64,000 bases of DNA. Source: Streptomyces sp. ITFR-16. Its GTDB lineage: Bacteria; Actinomycetota; Actinomycetes; Streptomycetales; Streptomycetaceae. This document shows, piece after piece, positions 8,693-16,999 of the stretch. Under the pieces are notes generated by a model, which was not told where the DNA came from, did not search any database, and saw only the letters and a program-made list of their open reading frames with translations. Position 1 is the stretch's first letter, and the number at the start of each line of letters is the position of its first letter. The stretch covers positions 5,580,001 to 5,644,000 of the forward strand of contig NZ_CP134609.1 of the NCBI RefSeq assembly GCF_031844705.1, given 5' to 3'. Both the position numbers and the translations under genes were made by a program.

Positions 8693-9859
8693 ATGTCAGC
8701 CCTGCCCACCGCCACCGAAGGACGTCCCGAGCGGGCCGGCACCACCGCGCCGGAGGGACGTACCGCCACCGGAGCCCGGGTGGAATTCCGCTCCCTGCGC
8801 CGGGCGTTCGGCCCCACCGTGGCCCTCGACGGACTCGACCTCACCGCCGAACCCGGCGAACTCCTCGCCCTGCTGGGCCCCTCCGGCTGCGGCAAGACCA
8901 CCGCGCTGCGGGTCCTCGCCGGGTTCGAGCAGCCGGACTCCGGCGAGGTCCTGGTCGACGGCGAGGACATCACCCCGGTCCCCGCCAACCGGCGCGACGC
9001 CGGCATGGTCTTCCAGTCCTACAGCCTCTTCCCGCACCTCAACGCCCGTGACAACGTGGCCTTCGGCCCCCGGATGCGGGGCGTCGCCACCGCCGAACGG
9101 CACGCCACCGCCCACGAACTCCTCGAACTCGTCGGCCTGCCCGACCAGGCCGGCCGCTTCCCGCACCAGATGTCCGGCGGCCAGCAGCAGCGCGTCGCGC
9201 TCGCCCGCGCACTCGCCCTGCGCCCCCGGGTGCTGCTGCTCGACGAACCGCTCTCCGCGCTGGACGCCAAGGTCCGGCTCACGCTGCGCGAGGAGATCCG
9301 CCGCCTCCAGCTGTCGCTCGGCATCACCACGATCTTCGTCACCCACGACCAGGAGGAGGCCCTCTCCATGGCCGACCGGGTCGCCGTCCTCAACGCGGGC
9401 CGTCTGGAGCAGTGCGCGCCCCCGGCCGAGCTGTACGAACGCCCCGCCACCGCGTTCGTCGCCGAGTTCGTCGGCACGATGAACCGGCTGCCCGGCCGGC
9501 TGACCGGCGACGGCCGCGTGGAGGTCGCGGGCACCGCGCTCCCGGTCGACGGCGAGGTCCCGGCGGGCAGGGGGGCGGCCGACGTCCTCATCCGGCCCGA
9601 GAACATCGGCGCCACCGCCGACCCGGACGGCACGGCCACGGTCGTCTCCGCGTCCTTCCTCGGCTCGGTCACCCGGGTCCTGCTGGACCTGCCCGACGGC
9701 GTCGCGGTCAAGGCCGACCTCCCCTCGCGGGACGCCACCGGTCTGACCCCCGGGGTACGGGCACGGGTCACCCCGGTCCCGCGCCCGGTGCTCGTCGTGC
9801 CCGGAGGCGGGAGCGCGGCGCCCGGGGCCGGCGGCACCGACGGCCGGGCGGACGCGTGA
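8693..9859 (+). CDS. ABC transporter ATP-binding protein
   Basis: Cytoplasmic ATPase that energises the uptake system, 388 residues. Motifs in order: Walker A GPSGCGKTT, Q-loop in VFQSYSLFPHL, signature MSGGQQQRVALARAL, Walker B LLLLDEPLSALD, and switch His in FVTHDQEEAL. The C-terminal 120 residues form a TOBE-like domain (RPENIGATADPDGTATVVSASFLGSVTRVLL), as in PotA/FbpC-type importers. Ribosome-binding site AAGGAG 8 bases before the ATG. The stop overlaps the next gene by four bases (GTGA). Confidence 0.92.
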   Translation: MSALPTATEGRPERAGTTAPEGRTATGARVEFRSLRRAFGPTVALDGLDLTAEPGELLALLGPSGCGKTTALRVLAGFEQPDSGEVLVDGEDITPVPANRRDAGMVFQSYSLFPHLNARDNVAFGPRMRGVATAERHATAHELLELVGLPDQAGRFPHQMSGGQQQRVALARALALRPRVLLLDEPLSALDAKVRLTLREEIRRLQLSLGITTIFVTHDQEEALSMADRVAVLNAGRLEQCAPPAELYERPATAFVAEFVGTMNRLPGRLTGDGRVEVAGTALPVDGEVPAGRGAADVLIRPENIGATADPDGTATVVSASFLGSVTRVLLDLPDGVAVKADLPSRDATGLTPGVRARVTPVPRPVLVVPGGGSAAPGAGGTDGRADA

Positions 9860-10548
9860 GGGCCCCCGCGGCCGTCCTGTTCGACATGGACGGCACCCTG
9901 GTCGACACCGAGGTGCTGTGGTGGGAGACGGCCCGCGAGGTCGCGGCCGGGCTCGGCCACCGGCTGACCGACGCCGACGCCCCGGAGGTCGTCGGCCGGG
10001 CCGTCGCGGACACCGCCGCTCATCTGATCGGGGTCACCGGCGCGGACGCCGACGCGCTGGACCGGACCGCCGCCGAGCTGACCGGCTCCTTCTTCCGGAA
10101 GGTGGACGCGGGCGCGCCGCTGCGCCCCGGGGCCGCCGCGCTGCTGGCCTCGCTGGAAGCGGCCGGAGTGCCGTTCGCCCTGGTCAGCGCCTCACCGAGA
10201 AGTGTGGTGGACGCGGTGGTCGCCGGGTCGCTGGCCGGCGTGGACTTCGCGTTCACGCTGTCGGCCGACGACACCGTACGGACCAAGCCGCATCCGGATC
10301 CGTACCGAGCCGCGGCCGGGCGGTTCGCGGCCGCGCCCTCGGCCTGTGTGGCGGTGGAGGACTCCCCGGACGGCACCGCGTCGGCCGACGCGGCGGGGTG
10401 CGGGGTGCTGGTGGTCCCCTCGCTGCTGCCCGTGGCCCCCGGGCAGGGGCGGACGTTCGCCCGTAGCCTGGAAGAGGTGGACCTCGCGGTGCTGAGCGAC
10501 TGTCTGAGGCGTCCGAATCCTGAAATTCGGGGTCCGGAGCCGGCGTGA
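9856..10548 (+). CDS. HAD-superfamily phosphatase, beta-phosphoglucomutase-like
   Basis: Haloacid-dehalogenase hydrolase of subfamily IA, 230 residues. Motif I is FDMDGTLVDTE with the nucleophilic Asp, motif II is the Ser in ALVSASP, motif III Lys is in TKPHPDPYRAAA, and motif IV is VEDSPDGTASA. The GTG start overlaps the ATPase stop codon (GTGA), so it is the last gene of the transport operon. A phosphonatase would be expected to show a different motif I (DWAGT), so I do not call it phnX. A plausible role is dephosphorylation of the imported compound. The C-terminal tail lies in a region that continues into the ppdK leader. Confidence 0.85.
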   Translation: MRAPAAVLFDMDGTLVDTEVLWWETAREVAAGLGHRLTDADAPEVVGRAVADTAAHLIGVTGADADALDRTAAELTGSFFRKVDAGAPLRPGAAALLASLEAAGVPFALVSASPRSVVDAVVAGSLAGVDFAFTLSADDTVRTKPHPDPYRAAAGRFAAAPSACVAVEDSPDGTASADAAGCGVLVVPSLLPVAPGQGRTFARSLEEVDLAVLSDCLRRPNPEIRGPEPA

Positions 10549-10888
10549 TTCGCGCCACCCTTGATCGGGTGCGTGCTCAGATGAGCGAAATGGCGGTGGC
10601 TGCACTTCTGGAAGACCTGGCACTCAGTGCCACGTAACAGCCTTCGGGAAATGTACTCAGATGCCAATAGGTCCGCTCAAATGAGTGCTCAGGCCCAAGA
10701 AATGGCCATGCCGCCTTCAAGAGGTGAATGGAGGGTCTCGGCTTGATCGTCGGAGAGATTCTTTAGATCTGCTGGCGGACAGGTGGTTGCGGCCGTATGA
10801 CGGCCAAGTGGACGTACCCAGACACCTTCGATCTGGGTATGTTCCTCGCCGTCAGGGCAGCCACCGCGTCCTCGAGGAGTCGAGACCC
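10549..10888. other. Long ppdK upstream region
   Basis: 340 bases without a gene. It holds the palindrome GCTCAGATGAGC (10575), a near copy GCTCAAATGAGT (10675), a partial copy ACTCAGATGCC (10655), and the inverted repeat TGGCAC-TCA-GTGCCA (10618-10632). Closer to ppdK is a leader segment around TCGATCTGGGTATGTTCCTC (10830-10850). I could not assign a -35/-10 pair with confidence. Confidence 0.55.
10575..10686. repeat. Repeated CTCARATG boxes and TGGCAC palindrome upstream of ppdK
   Basis: GCTCAGATGAGC is a perfect inverted repeat of GCTCA. GCTCAAATGAGT occurs exactly 100 bases later and ACTCAGATG lies between them. A separate TGGCAC...GTGCCA palindrome sits at 10618-10632. The arrangement looks like an operator array; no regulator can be named. 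Confidence 0.45.
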
Positions 10889-13600
10889 GTGTCGGAACAC
10901 AAAGAAGCTCAGAAGTTCGTCTACGACTTCACCGAGGGCAACAGGGATCTGAAGGACCTGCTCGGCGGGAAGGGTGCCAACCTCGCCGAGATGACCAATC
11001 TCGGGCTCCCGGTCCCTCCGGGCTTCACCATCACCACCGAGGCATGCAAGGTCTACCTCGACAGCGGCGAGGAGCCGGCCGCCCTGCGCGACGAGGTGAG
11101 TGCGCACCTCGACGCCCTCGAGGCGCGGATGGGCAAGAAGCTCGGCCAGGCGGACGACCCGCTGCTGGTCTCGGTCCGCTCCGGCGCCAAGTTCTCGATG
11201 CCCGGCATGATGGACACGGTCCTCAACATCGGCCTCTCCGACGCCTCCGTCGTCGGCCTCGCCGCCCAGGCGGGCGACGAGCGGTTCGCGTGGGACTCCT
11301 ACCGCCGGCTGATCCAGATGTTCGGCAAGACCGTGCTCGGCGTCGACGGCGATCTCTTCGAGGAGGCGCTGGAGGCGGCGAAGGAGGCCAAGGGCGTCAC
11401 CGTCGACGTCGATCTGGACGCGGCCGACCTGAAGAAGCTGGTCAAGGACTTCAAGAAGATCGTCACGCGGGACGCCGGACGCGACTTCCCGCAGGACGCG
11501 CGCGAGCAGATGGACCTGGCCATAAAGGCGGTCTTCGACTCGTGGAACACCGACCGCGCCAAGCTCTACCGCCGCCAGGAGCGCATCCCCGGCGACCTCG
11601 GCACCGCCGTCAACATCTGTTCCATGGTCTTCGGCAACCTCGGCCCCGACTCCGGCACGGGCGTCGCGTTCACCCGTGACCCGGCCAGCGGCCACCAGGG
11701 CGTCTACGGCGACTACCTCCAGAACGCACAGGGCGAGGACGTCGTCGCGGGCATCCGCAACACGGTCCCGCTCGCCGATCTGGAGTCGATCGACAAGAAG
11801 TCGTACGACCAGCTCATGCAGATCATGGAGACGCTGGAGAACCACTACAAGGATCTCTGCGACATCGAGTTCACCATTGAGCGCGGCCAGCTCTGGATGC
11901 TCCAGACCCGGGTCGGCAAGCGCACCGCCGGTGCCGCCTTCCGGATCGCCACGCAGCTCGTGGACCAGGGGCTCATCGACGAGGCCGAGGCCCTTCAGCG
12001 GGTCAACGGGGCGCAGCTGGCGCAGCTGATGTTCCCCCGCTTCGACCACGACACCAGGACCCAGCTGCTCGGCCGGGGCATCGCGGCCTCGCCGGGCGCG
12101 GCCGTCGGCAAGGCGGTCTTCGACTCGTACACCGCCGTCAAGTGGTCCCGGTCCGGCGAGAAGGTCATCCTGATCCGCCGCGAGACCAACCCGGACGACC
12201 TCGACGGCATGATCGCCGCCGAGGGCATCCTGACCTCGCGCGGCGGCAAGACCTCGCACGCCGCCGTCGTCGCCCGGGGCATGGGCAAGACCTGTGTCTG
12301 CGGCGCCGAGGAGATCGAGGTCGACACCAAGCGCCGTCGGCTCACCGTCGGCGAGACCGTGGTGGAGGAGGGCGACATCGTCTCGGTGGACGGCTCCACC
12401 GGCAAGGTGTACCTCGGTGAGGTCCCCGTCGTGCCGTCGCCGGTCGTCGAGTACTTCGAGGGCCGGATGCACGCGGGCGCCGACGACGCCGACGAGCTGG
12501 TCGCCGCCGTGCACCGGATCATGGCGTACGCGGACCGGGTGCGCCGGCTGCGGGTGCGCGCCAACGCGGACAACGCGGAGGACGCCCTGCGCGCCCGCCG
12601 CTTCGGCGCCCAGGGCATCGGGCTGTGCCGGACCGAGCACATGTTCCTCGGCGAGCGCCGCGAGATGGTCGAGAAGCTGATCCTGGCCGACACCGACCAG
12701 GAGCGCGAGACGGCGCTCGACCAGCTGCTGCCGTTGCAGAAGGCCGACTTCATCGAGCTGTTCGAGGCGATGGACGGACTGCCCGTCACCGTACGGCTGC
12801 TCGACCCGCCGCTGCACGAGTTCCTGCCCGACATCACCGAGCTCTCGGTCCGGGTGGCGCTCGCGGAGTCCCGCAAGGACGCCAACGAGAACGACCTCCG
12901 GCTGCTCCAGGCCGTGCACAAGCTGCACGAGCAGAACCCGATGCTCGGGCTGCGCGGGGTGCGTCTGGGCCTGGTCATCCCCGGCCTGTTCGCCATGCAG
13001 GTACGGGCGATCGCCGAGGCCGCTGCGGAGCGCAAGAACGCCAAGGGCGACCCGCGCGCCGAGATCATGATCCCGCTCGTGGGCACGGTCCAGGAGCTGG
13101 AGATCGTCCGCGAGGAGGCCGACCGGGTCATCGCCGAGGTCCAGGCCGCCACCGGAACCGACCTCAAGCTGAAGATCGGCACGATGATCGAGCTGCCCCG
13201 CGCGGCGCTGACCGCCGGTCAGATCGCCGAGGCGGCGGAGTTCTTCTCCTTCGGCACCAACGACCTGACCCAGACGGTGTGGGGCTTCTCCCGCGACGAC
13301 GTGGAGGCCTCGTTCTTCACCGCGTACCTGGAGAAGGGCATCTTCGGGGTGTCGCCGTTCGAGACGATCGACAAGGACGGCGTGGGCTCGCTGGTACGCA
13401 GCGCCGTCGCGGCCGGCCGGGCGACCCGCCCCGATCTGAAGCTCGGTATCTGCGGGGAGCACGGCGGCGACCCCGAGTCGGTGCACTTCTTCCACGAGGT
13501 GGGCCTGGACTACGTCTCCTGCTCGCCGTTCCGGATTCCGGTGGCCCGTCTGGAGGCCGGCCGCGCGGCGGCCGAGTCGCGGGGCAGCGACAGCCGATGA
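10889..13600 (+). CDS. ppdK: Pyruvate, phosphate dikinase
   Basis: Interconverts pyruvate, ATP and phosphate with PEP, AMP and pyrophosphate, at the PEP-pyruvate node. The 903-residue length is normal. The N-terminal nucleotide-binding domain starts GGKGANLAEMTNLGLPVPPG; the swivelling phosphohistidine domain has GGKTSHAAVVARGMG with the catalytic His near residue 460; the C-terminal PEP-binding barrel contains GLCRTEHMF, EIMIPLVG and FGTNDLTQ. The GTG was chosen because GAGGAG lies 9 bases upstream and the product then begins at the family's usual SEHKEAQKFVYDF. Monocistronic: a long leader precedes it and a hairpin follows. Confidence 0.95.
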   Translation: MSEHKEAQKFVYDFTEGNRDLKDLLGGKGANLAEMTNLGLPVPPGFTITTEACKVYLDSGEEPAALRDEVSAHLDALEARMGKKLGQADDPLLVSVRSGAKFSMPGMMDTVLNIGLSDASVVGLAAQAGDERFAWDSYRRLIQMFGKTVLGVDGDLFEEALEAAKEAKGVTVDVDLDAADLKKLVKDFKKIVTRDAGRDFPQDAREQMDLAIKAVFDSWNTDRAKLYRRQERIPGDLGTAVNICSMVFGNLGPDSGTGVAFTRDPASGHQGVYGDYLQNAQGEDVVAGIRNTVPLADLESIDKKSYDQLMQIMETLENHYKDLCDIEFTIERGQLWMLQTRVGKRTAGAAFRIATQLVDQGLIDEAEALQRVNGAQLAQLMFPRFDHDTRTQLLGRGIAASPGAAVGKAVFDSYTAVKWSRSGEKVILIRRETNPDDLDGMIAAEGILTSRGGKTSHAAVVARGMGKTCVCGAEEIEVDTKRRRLTVGETVVEEGDIVSVDGSTGKVYLGEVPVVPSPVVEYFEGRMHAGADDADELVAAVHRIMAYADRVRRLRVRANADNAEDALRARRFGAQGIGLCRTEHMFLGERREMVEKLILADTDQERETALDQLLPLQKADFIELFEAMDGLPVTVRLLDPPLHEFLPDITELSVRVALAESRKDANENDLRLLQAVHKLHEQNPMLGLRGVRLGLVIPGLFAMQVRAIAEAAAERKNAKGDPRAEIMIPLVGTVQELEIVREEADRVIAEVQAATGTDLKLKIGTMIELPRAALTAGQIAEAAEFFSFGTNDLTQTVWGFSRDDVEASFFTAYLEKGIFGVSPFETIDKDGVGSLVRSAVAAGRATRPDLKLGICGEHGGDPESVHFFHEVGLDYVSCSPFRIPVARLEAGRAAAESRGSDSR

Positions 13601-13679
13601 GGCGGCACAGCCACTGATTCCGCAGCGGCCGCAGGTCCGGACGACCCTCACCGGACCGGCGGCCGGCGCGGAATTCCCG

Positions 13680-13716
13680 GAGGCGGCGGCACCCTGTGCG
13701 GGGGTGCCGCCGCCTC
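13680..13716 (+). terminator. ppdK hairpin terminator
   Basis: Perfect 14-bp stem GAGGCGGCGGCACC / GGTGCCGCCGCCTC with a 9-base loop, 80 bases after the ppdK stop. No U-tract, as is usual in Streptomyces. Confidence 0.75.
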
Positions 13717-13782
13717 GTCGTGTTCAGCGGAATTTCCCCGTTGCTTTGTTTAATACGCAAAGATATGGGCCGGAACGGACCG

Positions 13783-13820
13783 GGGTGCGGCCCATGGATC
13801 CCCATCCATGGACCGCACCC
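13783..13820. terminator. Second hairpin, GGGTGCGG...CCGCACCC
   Basis: 17-pair stem with a single C-A mismatch and a CCCC loop; inner arms CCATGGAT/ATCCATGG. It lies about 20 bases after an AT-rich promoter-like segment, so it could end a short transcript or act as a second ppdK terminator. Confidence 0.5.
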
Positions 13821-14064
13821 GGCTTACCCCCGTCGAGTGCGGAGCCGCACCTTCGCCAACCGCCGCCGAACGAGCAAAACCCCCCACGGCCTTCACTCGC
13901 TCTTCCGGTGGCTCCGGAATCGCACCCGACGTCGTACAGCCTTTCGGGTGACGGTGGTTCGGGGCGAGACGTTTCACCTCTGGCCGAAACCCCGTGGTGA
14001 CGTGCTGTTACGACTCGCATACACTTGCGCGGGGGTAATTGCAGGTGCAAGGGGTGGGAGTTCG

Positions 14065-15084
14065 GTGCTGCGTATCCATGTCTCCGGATGGGACCTTTCC
14101 AAGGTGCGGATGGCCTCCGGGCCGGACGCGCTGTGGGAGACCATTCTCAGTTTTCACCGGCTGAGGGACCGGAGGGCCTCCGCGGTGTTCGGGAAATGGC
14201 GGGCGGAAACCCGGCCGAGGTTGAATGCCGAAGTACGTCTGCTGTCCGCGGTCGTTCCGCCACGCGGCTATTTCCCCGACTTTCTGACGCCTTCTCAGGA
14301 AAGTGCCGACCCGCTGGACTTCACCGCCGGAATGGAGGCCCTGCGCGCGACTTCGCCCGAGCGGCTGAAGGCGGAGATGGCGGTGCTGGGCGCCGGGGGA
14401 ACGGCCGGCGCCCGGGCGGCCGCGCCCCGCCGGGCGGCCCGCCCCGCCCTCCTCGAACCGCTGCGCGAAGGGCGCGCCGAGTCCCTGGGCCATCTCGCCG
14501 GAGCGCTGCGCGACTACCACCGCGCCGCCGTCGCGCCCTACTGGCCGCACATCCAGTCCGCCGTGGAGGCCGACCGCGCCGTCCGGGGCCGCGCCCTCCT
14601 CGACGGCGGCGCCGACGAGCTGCTCGCCTCGCTCCCGCCGGTGATCCGCTGGCGGGCCCCCGTCCTGGAGGCGGACTACCCGGTCGACCGCGATCTCCAC
14701 CTGGACGGGCGCGGGCTCCTCCTCCAGCCGTCGTTCTTCTGCCGGGGCGCCCCGGTCGTCCTGCGCGACCCGCTGCTCCCGCCCGTCCTCGTCTACCCGG
14801 TCGCGCACTCCTGCGCCCCGGGCTTCGCCGAGCCGGGCCCCTGGCTCGGCCGGCTCCTCGGCCACACCCGCTCCACGGTCCTGCGGGCCATCGGCGACGG
14901 CTGCACCACCAGTGAGCTGGCCCGCCGCGCCGGTGTCTCCCTCGCCTCCGCGAGCCAGCACGCCTGTGTACTGCGCGAGGCGGGGCTCGTGCACACCCTG
15001 CGGCACGGCAGCTCGGTCCTGCACACCCTGACCCCGCTGGGCGGCTCGCTGCTGAGGGGCGGCGCACCGGTCGCCGTCTCCTGA
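14065..15084 (+). CDS. Winged-helix (ArsR-like) transcriptional regulator
   Basis: 339-residue regulator of a Streptomyces-enriched family. The N-terminus LRIHVSGWDLSKVRMASGP and following helices form the conserved N-terminal domain. The C-terminal 75 residues are an ArsR-type winged helix (RSTVLRAIGDGCTTSELARR, then AGVSLASASQHACVLREAGL). GTG start preceded by GGGGTGGGAGTTCG. It stands alone between the ppdK terminator and the VOC gene. Relatives are often found next to biosynthetic or stress genes, but nothing here identifies a target. Confidence 0.8.
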   Translation: MLRIHVSGWDLSKVRMASGPDALWETILSFHRLRDRRASAVFGKWRAETRPRLNAEVRLLSAVVPPRGYFPDFLTPSQESADPLDFTAGMEALRATSPERLKAEMAVLGAGGTAGARAAAPRRAARPALLEPLREGRAESLGHLAGALRDYHRAAVAPYWPHIQSAVEADRAVRGRALLDGGADELLASLPPVIRWRAPVLEADYPVDRDLHLDGRGLLLQPSFFCRGAPVVLRDPLLPPVLVYPVAHSCAPGFAEPGPWLGRLLGHTRSTVLRAIGDGCTTSELARRAGVSLASASQHACVLREAGLVHTLRHGSSVLHTLTPLGGSLLRGGAPVAVS

Positions 15085-15197
15085 GCGAGGACTTTCTCCG
15101 CCGGCACCGATGAGTTCCCGGCGGCCCCGGCGTCTACCTCTCGTACCTCGCGTTCGGGAAGCGCACGCGGGAAGCACACCGAGAGAGTGAGACGGTC

Positions 15198-15608
15198 ATG
15201 CCTCAGATGATCTTCGTGAACCTGCCGGTCAAGGACCTGGAGACGACCAAGGGGTTCTTCGGCAAGCTGGGCTACTCCTTCAACCCCCAGTTCAGCGACG
15301 ACCACACCGCCTGTCTGGTCATCAGCGACACGATCTTCGCCATGCTCCTGGAGGAGCCGCGCTTCAAGGACTTCACCAAGAAGGAGATCGCGGACGCCTC
15401 GACGACCACCGAAGTGATCCTCGCGCTCAGCGCCGACAGCCGCGAGAAGGTGGACGAGCTGGCGGACACGGCCCTCGCCTCCGGCGGATCGCCCGCCAAC
15501 GAGCCGCAGGACCTCGGCTTCATGTACGGCCGGTCCTTCCAGGACCCCGACCACCACATCTGGGAGGTCGTCTGGATGGACCCGTCCGCCGTCGGGGACC
15601 AGGGCTGA
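15198..15608 (+). CDS. VOC-family (glyoxalase-like) protein
   Basis: 136-residue single-chain vicinal-oxygen-chelate protein starting MIFVNLPVKDLETTKGFFGKLGY, the usual first beta-alpha-beta unit. The C-terminal half ends in DPDHHIWEVVWMDP, with the conserved metal-ligand-type Glu. Close relatives are annotated as glyoxalase, extradiol dioxygenase-like or 3-demethylubiquinone methyltransferase-like; the true reaction is unknown. Ribosome-binding site GAGAGAG upstream of the ATG. The convergent SDR gene ends 10 bases beyond. Confidence 0.82.
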   Translation: MPQMIFVNLPVKDLETTKGFFGKLGYSFNPQFSDDHTACLVISDTIFAMLLEEPRFKDFTKKEIADASTTTEVILALSADSREKVDELADTALASGGSPANEPQDLGFMYGRSFQDPDHHIWEVVWMDPSAVGDQG

Positions 15609-15617
15609 GCCGCGTCC

Positions 15618-16553
15618 TCAGGCCCCGGCCCCCGCGAAGGAGACCGGCACCCCCGTCAGCTGCTCCGACGCCACCCACAGGCGCTCGCTCGTCACATCGC
15701 TGAGCGTCCACCGCGCCCGCCAGGACGGGGCCGGGGCCCCGCGCCAGCCCAGCAGCCGGGGGCCGGTGAACGAGTCGGGGCGGACACCGGGGGCGGTCGC
15801 CGCGTGCAGCGTCGGCAGGGCGCCCGCGGACGCGGGCTGGGCGATGATCCGGTTGCCGAGCCCGATGACCCGCTCCGCCGCCCTGCGGTTCTCCATCCGG
15901 GCGCCCGCCGTCTGCAGATTGGTCGAGGCGTAGCCGGGGTGCGCGGCGGCGGCCACCAGGCCGCTGCCGGCCGCCGCAGCCCGCCGGGCCAGTTCGTGGA
16001 CGAAGAGCAGATTGGCCGTCTTGGAGCGGGCGTAGGCGATCCAGCGGCGGTAGTCGCGCTCGCTGTTGAGGTCGCCGATGTCGATGTCGGACAGCGCGTG
16101 CAGCCCGCTGGAGACGCTCACCACGCGGGCGCCCGGGGTGTGCAGCAGCTTCGGCAGCAGCAGCCCGGTGAGGGCGAAGTGCCCCAGGTGGTTGACGCCG
16201 AACTGGGTCTCGAAGCCGTCGGCGGTCCTGCCGTAGGGAAGGGCCATCACACCGGCGTTGTTGATCAGCAGATCGAGGGTGTCCGCGCGGTACGCCTCGG
16301 CGAACTCCCGTACCGAGGCGAGATCGGCCAGATCCAGCGCCGCGAACTCCACGTCCGCGCTCCGCACCGCGCGCCGGATGCGGGCGGCGGCCTCCTTGCC
16401 GCGCTGCTCGTCGCGGCAGGCGAGCAGCACCCTGGCCCCGCGTCGTGCCAGCTCCCGGGCGGTGATCAGCCCGATCCCGCTGTTGGCTCCCGTCACCACG
16501 GCCGTGCGGCCGCTCTGGTCGGGAATGTCGCTCGCGTACCGGACCCGGTTCAT
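15618..16553 (-). CDS. SDR-family oxidoreductase, retinol-dehydrogenase-like
   Basis: 311-residue NAD(P)-dependent short-chain dehydrogenase. It shows the cofactor motif TGANSGIG, the structural NNAG, and the catalytic Ser and YARSK (YxxxK). The extended C-terminal third and the NHLGHFALTGLLLPKL segment are typical of the retinol-dehydrogenase/WWOX-like clade common in Streptomyces. Substrate unknown. It stands apart from the nir genes by about 85 bases on the same strand and could be cotranscribed with them, but no functional link is evident. Confidence 0.88.
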   Translation of the reverse strand: MNRVRYASDIPDQSGRTAVVTGANSGIGLITARELARRGARVLLACRDEQRGKEAAARIRRAVRSADVEFAALDLADLASVREFAEAYRADTLDLLINNAGVMALPYGRTADGFETQFGVNHLGHFALTGLLLPKLLHTPGARVVSVSSGLHALSDIDIGDLNSERDYRRWIAYARSKTANLLFVHELARRAAAAGSGLVAAAAHPGYASTNLQTAGARMENRRAAERVIGLGNRIIAQPASAGALPTLHAATAPGVRPDSFTGPRLLGWRGAPAPSWRARWTLSDVTSERLWVASEQLTGVPVSFAGAGA

Positions 16554-16639
16554 GGATCAAGCGTACGACCGACCGCGCCGATGGCCGGAAGTGCCCGCCC
16601 CTCGGGCTCCCGCGGTCCCTCGTCCGTGCCGAACGGCGG

Positions 16640-16999
16640 TCAGTCCGCGCGGACTTCGTAGACCGCCACGCGCACCCCGTCGTCGTCCAGACAGGCGCCC
16701 GTCGCCAGGTCGAAGCGCTGTTTCAGCAGCGGCGAGGCGACGAAGGGCGCCCCGTCCGCCGAGCCGACCAGCCCGCGCGAGAGGACGTACGCGCCGGTGA
16801 AGGGGTCGCGGTTGTCGATCGCGTACGCGCGGCCCGCGCGGTCCATGAACAGCGCGACCTGGTGGCCGTCCGGGAGCAGGGCGGCGACCCCGCGGCCCGG
16901 TGTCAGCAGCGCGCGGTGGCACACGGTGAGCCAGCCGGTCCCGGTGGCGACCCGGACGACCCGGGTGTCCTGCGCGGTCTCCGGCGTCTGGGCGGTCAT
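16640..16999 (-). CDS. nirD: Assimilatory nitrite reductase small subunit
   Basis: 119-residue NirD-type Rieske-fold protein that partners the NirB flavoprotein in NADH-dependent reduction of nitrite to ammonium. The fold is recognisable from VCHRALLTPGRGVAALLPDG, FMDRAGRAYAIDNRDPFTGA and FVASPLLKQRFDLATGACL. As in other NirD proteins the Fe-S ligands of true Rieske proteins are absent. The ATG shares one base with the nirB stop (TGATG), so the subunits are translationally coupled and made in register. Confidence 0.93.
   Translation of the reverse strand: MTAQTPETAQDTRVVRVATGTGWLTVCHRALLTPGRGVAALLPDGHQVALFMDRAGRAYAIDNRDPFTGAYVLSRGLVGSADGAPFVASPLLKQRFDLATGACLDDDGVRVAVYEVRAD

Larger units (their letters stand above)
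13601..14064. other. Intergenic region with two hairpins and AT-rich segment
   Basis: 464 bases without a convincing gene. Contents in order: the ppdK terminator, an AT-rich stretch TTGCTTTGTTTAATACGCAA with arms CTTTG/CAAAG, a second strong hairpin (13783-13820), about 200 bases of featureless high-GC sequence, and the probable promoter area of the next gene around 14010-14050. Confidence 0.5.

Noticed and set aside
9856..10548. Phosphonatase (phnX) for the HAD gene in the transport operon
   Set aside because: Motif I is FDMDGTLVDTE, typical of beta-phosphoglucomutase-like enzymes, not the DWAGT form expected of phosphonatase.
10763..13651. A 962-codon open frame antisense to ppdK
   Set aside because: Shadow of ppdK; the product is low-complexity and has no family resemblance.
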